This document shows, piece after piece, positions 55,229-64,000 of a DNA stretch of 64,000 bases. Each line of letters opens with the position of its first letter. The first letter of the stretch is position 1. The notes beneath the pieces are model-generated. The model did no database searches, was not told where the DNA came from, and was given only the letters and a program-made list of their open reading frames with translations. The translations under genes and the position numbers were made by a program. Origin of the DNA: Panulirus ornatus (taxonomy: Eukaryota > Arthropoda > Malacostraca > Decapoda > Palinuridae); assembly GCF_036320965.1 (NCBI RefSeq), contig NC_092261.1, forward strand, positions 9,842,697 through 9,906,696, read 5' to 3'.

Positions 55229-55492
55229 ACGTGTTACTTTACTGAGTAAGCAAAACACCAGTGAGAATGAGAGGTGTTACTTTACTAAGCAAAACAACAC
55301 TCAGTATGATACGCGTTACTTTACTAAGTAAAACACCTCTTGAGTATGATACGTGTTACTATACTGAGTAAGTAAGACACCACTGAGAATGATACGTGTT
55401 TCTTTACTAAGTAAAACACCACTTGAGTATGATACGTGTTACTTTACTGAGTAAGTAAAAAACCACTGAGAATGATACGTGTTACTTTACAC
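55229..55492. repeat. minisatellite alternating long and short units (43/40 bp)
   Basis: GTGTTAC-type anchors lie at 55231, 55274, 55313, 55353, 55396, 55436 and 55479, with spacings 43, 39, 40, 43, 40 and 43. Long units have ACTGAGTAAGTAAAACACCA then CTGAGAAT. Short units have ACTAAGTAAAACACCACTTG then AGTAT. Long and short alternate in the last four spacings (40, 43, 40, 43), pointing to a dimer as the duplicating unit. Confidence 0.92.
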
Positions 55493-55990
55493 TACTCCAC
55501 CATCACCAGGACCCTACCATCACAATGAACCCCTCACCCTCTCTAACCATCATCCCCTCCGCCACGCCATCAACACGGCAATGAACCCTACACCCCCATC
55601 ACCTCTGTACGCGTTCCCTTCCCCTACCACCATCACTGCTATGACAACATCTCCCATCATTATGCCCATCACCACCACCTCTTCGATACCTTCCCCTCAC
55701 TCCTATCACCATATTGACTCTCTTCCTCACTACCATCAACACCACAAGGCTCCCCTACCCGCCTCACTGACATCACCAACCCTCATTCAAAAAACCACTG
55801 TTTTCCTCCCTCATCATCGCCACCAAAACGTCTCCCTCCCTCACTGCGACCCCTCCCTCATCACTACCAACACCACAGTAGACCCCTTCACCCTTCCCTC
55901 CCCTCACTACCATCAATGATAGCAAGCCCTCTCCCTCAACACCACCAACAATCCTCCTCCCTCACTACCAGCTCCCTCTGACGACCATCA
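55493..55990. repeat. degenerate C-rich (CACCATC / CCTC) low-complexity region
   Basis: CATCACCA, CCTCACTACC and ACACCA phrases recur without a fixed period. The Thr/Pro/His frame on + is compositional. Confidence 0.75.
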
Positions 55991-56350
55991 GTCCCTCACA
56001 GTCACCATCGCCTCGCCAACACCAGCACACCACCGCCTCTCCAACACCAACGAACCACCGCCTCTCCAACACCAGCACACCACCGCCTCTCCAACACCAA
56101 CGAACCACCGCCTCTCCAACACCAGCACACCACCGCCTCTCCAACACCAGCACACCACCGCCTCTCCAACACCAGCACACCACCGCCTCTCCAACACCAG
56201 CACACCACCGCCTCTCCAACACTAGCGAACCACCGCCTCTCCAACACCAGCACACCACCGCCTCACCAACACCAGCGAACCACCGCCTCTCCAACATCAA
56301 CCCACAACCGCCTCTCCAACACCAGCGCACCACCACCTCTCCAACAACAG
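55991..56350. repeat. 25-bp minisatellite, about 14 copies
   Basis: The unit is CACCGCCTCTCCAACACCAG plus CACAC or CGAAC, spaced 25 bases (CCAACAC at 56041, 56066, 56091, 56116). Two alternating end variants, CACAC and CGAAC, are interspersed. Because 25 is not a multiple of three, all - strand frames cycle through the same Trp/Gly/Glu/Arg peptides. Confidence 0.96.
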
Positions 56351-56902
56351 GTTTAAAACAACTTTGTCACCGGCAAGTTCTGGCGGCGCAGAACCCAATC
56401 TGCCGCTGCATCAAAAGAATGCAAATCAGCAAACTTGTTCTTTCTCAATGAGAAAATAGCCACCTAGCGGTGCTGGATTGGATTATTAGCTCCCTGTACC
56501 AGCTCCATATTACCCCCAGTGGCGCGGGCCAGCTCTTCAGTTCCCACCTCATAACAGTAGGGTAACCCCTCGTCCATTTATGGAGACGATAATTTCTTCA
56601 AGGTTCAGAGGAACTTAAATTTGCTACGTCTGAAATGTCCTCACGCGACCTACTTCTCTCCCTCACAGGAAGTCATTGTCTCCTTCCAGGCGAGTGAAAC
56701 GTGTCGAATGAAATGAAAAAAAAAAGGGAAAAAAAAAAAAAACACGATGTGAAAAGAGGAATGTGAATGAGGGTGTTTAGAAATCTTCCCGTCGATCACT
56801 TATTCAAATCAACGATTCATAATGGATCGTGTCACAATGATCGTTCATGGAACGGGGGGGGGGGGGAAGAGACGCACGGAAGTATTTAGTCAAAAAAAAA
56901 AA

Positions 56903-56905
<3 letters not shown>
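56351..56905. other. unique sequence with homopolymers
   Basis: A9-A13 near 56716-56740, a G10 run at 56857-56866. No gene. Confidence 0.45.
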
Positions 56906-56976
<71 letters not shown>

Positions 56977-56981
56977 CAGTG

Positions 56982-57023
<42 letters not shown>

Positions 57024-57035
57024 AAAAAAAAAAAA
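56906..57035. repeat. (GA)n, (GT)n and poly(A) cluster
   Basis: (GA)33 at 56906-56972, (GT)17-18 at 56986-57020 and A12 at 57024-57035. Confidence 0.96.
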
Positions 57036-57464
57036 CCTCCCCCGAGATAAAAACTGACTCTTTTACTCTTGTTGACGTGTAAAATTCCACTGATAGATAG
57101 ACTGTGCGAGTAGTTCAATTTCTCCTTTTTTCTCCCTTCCTTTCTCTCTCCCTTATTTGTGGCCACATTCTTGGACATAATCAGGGAGGTGAAGGAAAGT
57201 GTGTAGTCAGGTGTACTTGCGAACGACACAAAGGAGAGGAAGAAGAGAGAATCAGAGAGAAAAACGAAAATATAAGAAAAATACGCTCAGGCTTCAGAAC
57301 AACAGAGAGCTGAGTTGACGAGAACACGATGGAACTGAACGAAAAATGATAATTTGGATATAAAAATCAAGGAACGATTGATGAATACATCGGCATCTCC
57401 CGACACAGGCCCAACACGAAAGAAGTGTAGGGTGGAACAAAGAAAAAAAAGGCGAAAGAATGGG
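57036..57464. other. unique sequence, no feature
   Basis: A/G-rich in its second half. No coding support. Confidence 0.45.
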
Positions 57465-57913
57465 GAAGTTATGGTAAAAAATCTGGGGAGTTATGGTCAA
57501 AGATCCAGGGAATTATGATCAAACATCTGGAAAGGTATGGTTAAAGATCCGGGGAGTTACCATCGAATATCTGGAAAGGTATGGTTAAAGATCCGGGGAG
57601 TTACCATCGAATATCTGGGAAGGTATGGTTAAAGATCCGGGGAGTTACAATCGAATATCTGGAAAGGCATGGTTAAAGATCCAGGGAGTTACCATCGAAT
57701 ATCTGGAAAGGCATGGTTAAAGATCCGGGGAGTTACCATCGAATATCTGGAAAGGTATGGTTAAAGATCCGAAGAGTTATGATCAAAGATCCAGGGAGTT
57801 ACCGTCAAAGATCCGTTCAGTTATCATCAAAGATCGGGAAAGGTATCGTCGAAGATCCATTGAGTTATCATCAAAGATCGGGATAGTTATCATCGAAGAT
57901 CCAATTAGTTACC
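57465..57913. repeat. 22-bp minisatellite with a central 44-bp dimeric higher-order array
   Basis: The outer parts (57465-57520 and 57770-57913) are monomers of about 22 bases (AAAGATCCGGGGAGTTATGG type). The centre consists of dimers of 44 bases pairing AAGATCCGGGGAGTTACCAT with CGAATATCTGGAAAGGTATG, about six times and highly uniform. Uniform centre and diverged edges are the pattern of unequal crossover. Confidence 0.94.
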
Positions 57914-58185
57914 ATAAATAAGAAACTTAAATTTCCACAAGCACATCAGTAGGATGGTCCCATCGACTGGATGTTTCCCGGGAAGCCTGATAATACGTGG
58001 TACAATAATGTCATCTTTCATGACGTGAAACAATGAGCTTAGGATGGAAATGCTCACCGTACACATAAGGAGCAAAACAGAATACAACTGCGTTATACGA
58101 CCACGAGTGAAACAAATGGACATAAAGCTGTCAGACGAAACAAACTACCGTGAGAGATCGTAAAATGCTCCATACTTACAGCTAA

Positions 58186-58188
<3 letters not shown>
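57914..58188. other. unique sequence, no feature
   Basis: No array or element seen. Confidence 0.45.

Positions 58189-58259
<71 letters not shown>
58189..58259. repeat. (GA)n microsatellite
   Basis: Thirty-five units. Confidence 0.97.
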
Positions 58260-58260
<1 letters not shown>

Positions 58261-58529
58261 GGAAGAATAAGGAAAGAATGATGTGTCATAATCTATACAT
58301 GGCAGCAAATTGAGGGGAAGCGAGAATAACGTATCACATCTCAAAGTATATCTAAGAGGACGGTATAAAATGATCATGGAATGGATTAATAATACCCTGG
58401 GTTATGCCGAGAAGAAAGACATCGCACGAAAATATACACGAGAGTCAAGAAAAAATACAATAATAGAAGAATGCAATTTCAGTGAAATACGAGAACACTT
58501 GGAGCAGCTACATAAAACATTTAAAAGAA

Positions 58530-58531
<2 letters not shown>
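58260..58531. other. unique sequence with a + strand open frame
   Basis: A frame from 58310 reads MRGSENNVSHLKVYLRGRYK and continues with mixed, hydrophilic composition through KDIARKYTRESRKNTIIEEC to the TA array at 58532. No domain is recognised. Confidence 0.25.

Positions 58532-58590
<59 letters not shown>
58532..58590. repeat. (TA)n microsatellite
   Basis: Twenty-nine units. Confidence 0.97.
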
Positions 58591-58592
<2 letters not shown>

Positions 58593-58719
58593 GCCTTAAA
58601 GGACGATTACGTATAGAGCAAAAACAACGGTAAAAAATGGCAAACGGAATATAAAATAAAGGAAAGTGGAAGACACTCAAAAACAGTATCCATGACAGGA
58701 ATGGATGGCGAGGCTGTGT

Positions 58720-59395
58720 TAGAGGCTATCAAGCTTGGAAACACAGAAGTAACGTCAATCAAAATGGTTAACATTAACAGGAGCGTCAGTCGCACAGAAG
58801 TTACAGCAGTTAATACTGCCAGCATTACCAGTAACACACAACTGTAACAGGAACATTAGTATCTTAAGCCGTAGTCAACACTGACAGGCGCATCCATCGG
58901 ACACACGAGAGCAAGAGCAGATAATCCTGAGAGCACAAAACAGCAGTAGTAACACTCAAGAGTGCCGGCAGTAGCAAACAGAGCAGCAGTAACAGCTGAT
59001 AGTGACAGCAGGAACAGTTAACCTCACCAGTACCAACCACAGGAACACCGACCACCGACAGATACACCGCCAACAGCACGTAGCGCACCAGCAACGATAC
59101 CAACCAGCTGTGACGGTGGAGACAGCAGCAGCAGCAGCAGCAGCAGCAGGAGTGTCAGCAGCACCCCAGCGGCATGCGGACAGGACGAGCAGAGGCGGGT
59201 AGTGACGATACTGACCAAAGCCACAAAACAGGAGCAACAGCACACAGCAGCTGAGACACAAAACGACGATCAGCCTCGGGCAGCAGCAAGGACAAGAGCA
59301 GACAGCAGATGAGACGCAGTTAGAACAGCAGACGCAACGGCAGCAGACACAAGGGTGAAAGCACCTCTGGGAGCCTCAGCAGCAGAAAATACCAT
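58720..59395. repeat. CAG/AACAG-rich degenerate region
   Basis: AACAGCAGTAGTAACA, GACAGCAGGAACAG and AGCAGCAGC phrases recur over 670 bases, with a pure (CAG)9 at 59123-59150. It reads as a diverged trinucleotide or pentanucleotide array. Frames in both directions are long but compositional (Gln/Ser/Thr on +, Leu/Cys/Val on -). Confidence 0.75.
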
Positions 59396-60079
59396 CGCCA
59401 GCTGCATATGTGGGTGTGTGGGGGGGTTTGTGGTCTGACAGCGCGGGAATCCACCCTCAAAAAGATTCTCCCTGTCACACTCCCTTGTGCTCCTCGAACG
59501 GTCGAGGGAGGCCGCTATCCGTGAGGGAGTGTGTGTATGTGCACTACCGGATATTTATAACCGTCCGTTCGTTTTCGTTCTCCTCCCTCCCACTCCTCCT
59601 TTTCCCCCTCCTCCCCCTCAAGTCTAGCGTGGTAGGAAGGTAGAAAAGCGAGGCGGGCGGGGATGAGATCTGTGACACGGCGGAGAGAATCAAGACTGCG
59701 AGACGCAAGTTCAGAGAGAGAGAGAGAGAGAAGTGGGGGGTGGGCTGGAGCTCAAGTTCGTCCTTAATTGTTGTCTTGCTAATAAAAAGAAAAATATAGT
59801 GAAGGGTTGCATGTCGCTCTGTGATGCATGACATGGTCATGTTTATTCTACCTCATGACTTTCCAATGAAAATTTCTTTCGGGCATTTTGATCCTGCAAG
59901 GTATTTTTTTTATGCCCGTTTTCCGTCCGGCGCTTTGCCGGAGAGATTGGAGGGAGCGGAAAAAAAAAGCCTTTAATTTCTATTCTTTTCATCAGCTGCT
60001 TTTAAAGGGCACTGCATTTTCTTTTATTTTTCTTTTGTAACAATTGTTTGGGTCAGACCGCCTCGTGTGGTCCGTGTGG

Positions 60080-60081
<2 letters not shown>
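59396..60081. other. unique sequence with short repeats
   Basis: (GA)11 at 59710-59731, T8 near 59905 and a C/T-rich patch at 59578-59620. No gene. Confidence 0.45.

Positions 60082-60150
<69 letters not shown>
60082..60150. repeat. (CT)n microsatellite, left arm of an inverted pair
   Basis: Thirty-four CT units, complementary to the (GA)n array 143 bases downstream. Confidence 0.97.
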
Positions 60151-60158
<8 letters not shown>

Positions 60159-60290
60159 CATGCCTATACTGAGTACTGCTGACGGTGGACACGATGATGC
60201 AGCCACTCTTATTCGCTCGGCTTACAGCGGGCCGACACACAGGGGTCCATCATCAATGCTCTTAGGTTACTATAGCCATGGCCAGTGGGG

Positions 60291-60293
<3 letters not shown>

Positions 60294-60386
<93 letters not shown>
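60294..60386. repeat. (GA)n microsatellite, right arm of an inverted pair
   Basis: About 46 GA units. With the (CT)34 at 60082 it could form a stem of up to 68 bases around a 143-base loop. Confidence 0.97.
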
Positions 60387-60388
<2 letters not shown>

Positions 60389-60639
60389 AGCTAGCCAGCA
60401 GCGAGAGAGCCTTCAGCGGGTAGGCACTTGGGTAATCAGACACCATCAACTGAGGTGGCTGGTGTTTGCTCTTTGTGGGTCAAGATCAAAGGCAGGCGGT
60501 GGCCTCGTGCCTCTCTCTCTCTCTCTCGGTGGACACCGGCGGTGTTTTAGCCCGATATAACTTCACCCTCCATATTTCAGGGCCGTAATGGTCGGCTGGA
60601 GACCGCCGCTAACGCGCGGTCGTGTTGCCTGCAGAGGAG

Positions 60640-60661
60640 GAGTAGGAGGAGGAGGAGGAGG
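60640..60661. repeat. (GGA)n repeat
   Basis: Seven GGA units with one T substitution. The rest of 60387-60868 is unique sequence without a supported gene. Confidence 0.88.
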
Positions 60662-60866
60662 CTTCACTGCAATGTGGTGTCGTGTTAAATAAACGCGGGT
60701 GAAAATGAGAGTCCGAGGATAAGATGGCCAAAATGACCACACACGCCTTACACCACGGACGTCAAAATTACTGATGCTCCTTTCGTTAATGTTTCAGGAT
60801 TATTTATCGTCTAGGACACGTTGGTCTGAGATTAGCTTTGTGACACACCCGGAATCAATCCCCCAA

Positions 60867-60868
<2 letters not shown>

Positions 60869-60952
<84 letters not shown>
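60869..60952. repeat. (TA)n microsatellite
   Basis: Forty-two units. Confidence 0.97.
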
Positions 60953-60954
<2 letters not shown>

Positions 60955-61474
60955 CACGAATAACGAATCAAAGTTTCTCTTCACGCCAGACTCGAATGAT
61001 TTGAATGATCGCAAGGCCACTGTACTTCGTTCTCTTTTCTTTTTAATAAGTATGTATCGTCTTGATGACCAGCGAGGCGTCACCTGTAATGAAACAAGCT
61101 CCCGGGGGGTTCGCAAAATGTAAAAAAGAAAAGAAAAAAGAAAAAAACCCGATTCGTTAACACTTAATGAGTTCTTTTCTATTCAACTGATCATCGCCTG
61201 ATAACGCAGATTACAAGCTACATTCCTATTCATTATGGACGGCGTCATTTGATAAATCAAATTGAAAATCTGTAGCGAAGAGTGTTTAAATGGTAATGAC
61301 AGCGAGCGGGGTTACCCGGGAAACGCACGGAGGGGGGCCCTCGCTCGGGTATTTCTACCACGCCAAAGGTAAATGCATTACTGTCCTTCACCGTGCAGCA
61401 GCTACACTCACTTTAATGGCGCCAGTAATGAGCCATTTCCTTTCAATAAAGGTCGCAGCGACATTCGAGTCGCA
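60953..61474. other. unique sequence, no feature
   Basis: A/G-rich near 61125-61145. No recognised gene. Confidence 0.45.
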
Positions 61475-61692
61475 GACCGTGTCAAACTGCAGTTCATTCA
61501 CCAAAATACATAGGGATTTACGGGAGATAGATAGATAGATAGAAGCATAGATTGATAGATAGATAGATAGAACCGTGTCAAACTGCAGTTCATTCACCAA
61601 AATACATAGGGATTTACGAGATAGATAGATAGAAGCATAGATTGATAGATAGATAGATAGATCATAGATTGATAGATAGACAGATAGATACA
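61475..61692. repeat. 96-bp tandem duplication carrying (GATA)n
   Basis: ACCGTGTCAAACTGCAGTTC starts at 61476 and 61572. Both copies run through CACCAAAATACATAGGGATT into (GATA)n, GAAGCATAGATTGATAGATA and more (GATA)n. The tetranucleotide blocks differ in length between copies, so they changed after, or with, the duplication. Confidence 0.95.
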
Positions 61693-63380
61693 TTATGTTT
61701 GAAATAACACGGGCAAGAAAAAATATGGCCCAGTCAAGCCTGCGTTTCTCATGTGTTTGTTGAGCAGACTTTTGAAAGCGAGTTGCTGTCAAGAGGGAGT
61801 AAAGACGCCATGGCCCCCTCACCCTCTAACCTACTGCCTCTCCTCCTGACCCAGGAACGTAGGCGTAGCCACGACTTAGGCTACAGTAGTCCTTCGTGAG
61901 ACGAATTTGTTCCCAGTGATTCAGTGTGGGACTGTACGCGCGAGCATGGCCTACTTTGCCATCCTATCCATGAACATTAGGGTATTATATATGTCTGTCG
62001 TAGGTGCTCTTTTGAAATATATTGAATAATGATTAAAAAGAAAAAGTAGATCTGTAAATCGCATTTCTTCCTAAAGCATTTACTGGTCTCTGGCTATGTA
62101 GTGTCAAATCAGTTTTTATTTAAGTTTAAAAGAGATAAATATATAGGCCTGCAGGCCCTCTGTCGTCTGTCGCTCCCATGTTCTACCACATATTAGAAAA
62201 CGTGATGTGTAGTCACATAACCTCATTTCTATTTGATCTCTTTTATAACCTCTTAATATAAGAGTCAAAAGATGGAGGAAATTGATGGGCAGAAAGAAAG
62301 TGCAATTTCGTCAATAGTGTCTGTCCAGTCAGCACGTCCGGCTGGCTATAAATCAGAGGGAATCCAGTTTTCAATTCTACCCTTGAGTCGCTGTGGCTCA
62401 CAAATCCACCTACTGACTGAGGTCAGTCAAGTATGGACGGGTAGATTGGGGGGTGGGTAACTGTACCACAGGCAGACTGGACTTTGATGTTAGCTCAACT
62501 GCCCACAACAGTCAGCCGTCTTGGTAAAGAAAAAAGGAGAAAAAAAATTGAGTGAAAGAAAGAGCGATCAAGAGAAGAGGATGCTATACTTCAACACACG
62601 TTATCCAGTACAGCTTAAGTTTGAAATATATAAACTTTATCGACTGTAATGAGGTTGCAGCAACATTCACTCAAATATCACACGTGAAATGTCTCTTACT
62701 GTGTGTATTAAAGTGTTGTTATGAGGGTGGGGGATCTCACTGTGTTATTCACTTGACGACAGTAAATTAGCTTTCGAGCTAACTGCTTCCTTCCAGTGTG
62801 GAAGAAATCACTAAATATAATACGTTTCTATACCATATATCATTTGGTCTAAATGTGACTATATATATATATATGTATATCTATGCATGACATATGTAAA
62901 TCGTTGCGCAAACAACCTCCAAAAACCACATCTTGACGAGTTTCAATAAGCAACACAAATGAGATCAAATGATACACATGCAGCGAGTAGTAAAATACTC
63001 ACGAGAACTTAGTGATTCACAAAGATTTATAAGCTCATGGCTCAGTTTTCCCCTCCTCCCACCCTAGCCAACCCACCACCCCCCCTCATCATTCACATAA
63101 CATATGCGTTCATGGGCTTTCTCCCCCCTAGTCGCCAATCACTCACACAAGATACACACGCTCAGAACCAATTCGAAGAGTATTCGAGTACGAATCTGCT
63201 CAACTGGCCTCATCCATCAAATTTAGAGTTGCCGCTGGAACAACGACTCTCGAGCCACACACACGACCTTCCTTCCTTCCTTTTTGGGAAGAGACGTCCC
63301 TGAGCTCAGCATCTCCCTCTCTGTCAAGAAGTCAGTCATATGACCCATGCTCGATTTATTCCCATGACAAAAGATCCTCA

Positions 63381-63383
<3 letters not shown>
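61693..63383. other. repeat-poor interval of 1.7 kb
   Basis: Only a short (TA)n at 62859-62876. Open frames of 60-90 codons without recognised domains. The second longest quiet stretch of the window. Confidence 0.4.

Positions 63384-63458
<75 letters not shown>
63384..63458. repeat. (CT)n microsatellite
   Basis: Thirty-seven units. Confidence 0.97.
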
Positions 63459-63461
<3 letters not shown>

Positions 63462-63589
63462 GCCTTGGAAGAACGAATGGGTGGGTCAGGACCATCCATC
63501 AGGGCACAAAACCTACCCGCCGCATCCACGACTGCAGCAGCTTGATCGAGGATAAGAGCGAAGCCAGCTTGATCTGTTCTTCATACAGC

Positions 63590-63805
63590 GGACTAACAAG
63601 ACCGGCTCTCGAGATAACGTAGAGGGTAAGGTTCCTCCAGATGACAAAATGCAGAAGTCTGGTCTGAAGACAACGCACGAACAAGACCTGTTCTCTCGAG
63701 AACGTAACGCAGTACGTTTGTTCTCGTTCTGACGTCCTCGCATGGTTTGGTCTCGAACATAACGTTCACGCCAGGATCTGTCCTCGACACGGCGTACACA
63801 CCGAG
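63590..63805. repeat. diverged ~45-bp repeat, 4-5 copies
   Basis: GACCGGCTCTCGAGATAACG, GACCTGTTCTCTCGAGAACG, GGTTTGGTCTCGAACATAAC and GATCTGTCCTCGACACGG are related phrases at irregular 40-60-base spacing. Confidence 0.6.
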
Positions 63806-63939
63806 GCGTCTCTCCGCTATATCCCCGTGACCCAACAAGGACAAGGTAAAGCCCCACGGCGAACTCGGCCTTATCCGCTCATACAATGCCTCTCCAGGGT
63901 AGAGATGGCAGCCTGAAGACGGCCGCGCCTCACACCTGG

Positions 63940-63945
<6 letters not shown>

Positions 63946-63994
<49 letters not shown>

Positions 63995-64000
63995 ACACAC
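63946..64000. repeat. (CA)n microsatellite, runs off the window
   Basis: Twenty-seven units with one TACA interruption. Cut by the window end. Confidence 0.96.

Overview
The window looks like intergenic or deep-intronic DNA from an animal nuclear genome with extreme simple-repeat content, most likely a decapod crustacean. Two things point there. Long uninterrupted (GA)n, (CA)n, (TA)n and (CT)n arrays recur every 0.5-1 kb. There are also decayed copies of a LINE and of a tRNA-derived SINE that I associate, from memory only, with decapod repeats. I find no complete protein-coding gene, no rRNA, no genuine tRNA gene, no CRISPR and no bacterial-style operon. Most long open frames are microsatellites or minisatellites whose period is a multiple of three.

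Layout. 0-6.6 kb: dinucleotide arrays, short tandem duplications and a (GA)37-(CT)32 inverted pair. 6.6-8.2 kb: a SINE with a (GT)n tail, then a fold-back element with 21-bp minisatellite arms. 8.2-20 kb: many minisatellites (19, 21, 25, 27, 33, 34-42, 40 and 81 bp). 20.2-20.7 kb: a 5'-truncated LINE copy on the + strand. 21.7-25.5 kb: a 45-bp array, a roughly 430-bp pentanucleotide array, a 65-base poly(C) run and a diverged AT-rich array. 25.7-27.9 kb: a LINE 3' tail, then a longer LINE copy on the - strand with a broken reverse transcriptase. 28-42.7 kb: arrays of 15, 21, 21/66, about 35 and about 50 bp, with several (TA)n blocks. 43-45.6 kb: the largest repeat-poor interval. 45.6-50 kb: GGT-rich sequence, a second fold-back element and further minisatellites. 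50-64 kb: a 24-bp array with an open frame, a LINE tail next to an inverted SINE, alternating-length and dimeric higher-order arrays, a 25-bp array, CAG-rich sequence and more dinucleotide arrays.

The most interesting structure is a 21-bp minisatellite family (core GGTACGACCCTTGAGCAC) found at five or more loci in both orientations. At two loci, 7.97-8.16 kb and 47.7-47.9 kb, a forward arm and a reverse arm flank a centre containing GACCTGACCTTT, giving an inverted-repeat element. Other notable items are higher-order arrays at 34.2, 55.2 and 57.5 kb, an array of short palindromes at 38.1 kb and a nested GGGA expansion at 18.4 kb. Four short candidate exons sit behind good splice-acceptor sequences (3.4, 13.6, 23.1 and 26.5 kb); all are low confidence. 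Nothing here forms a pathway. The window is mainly a record of repeat birth, expansion and transposon decay.
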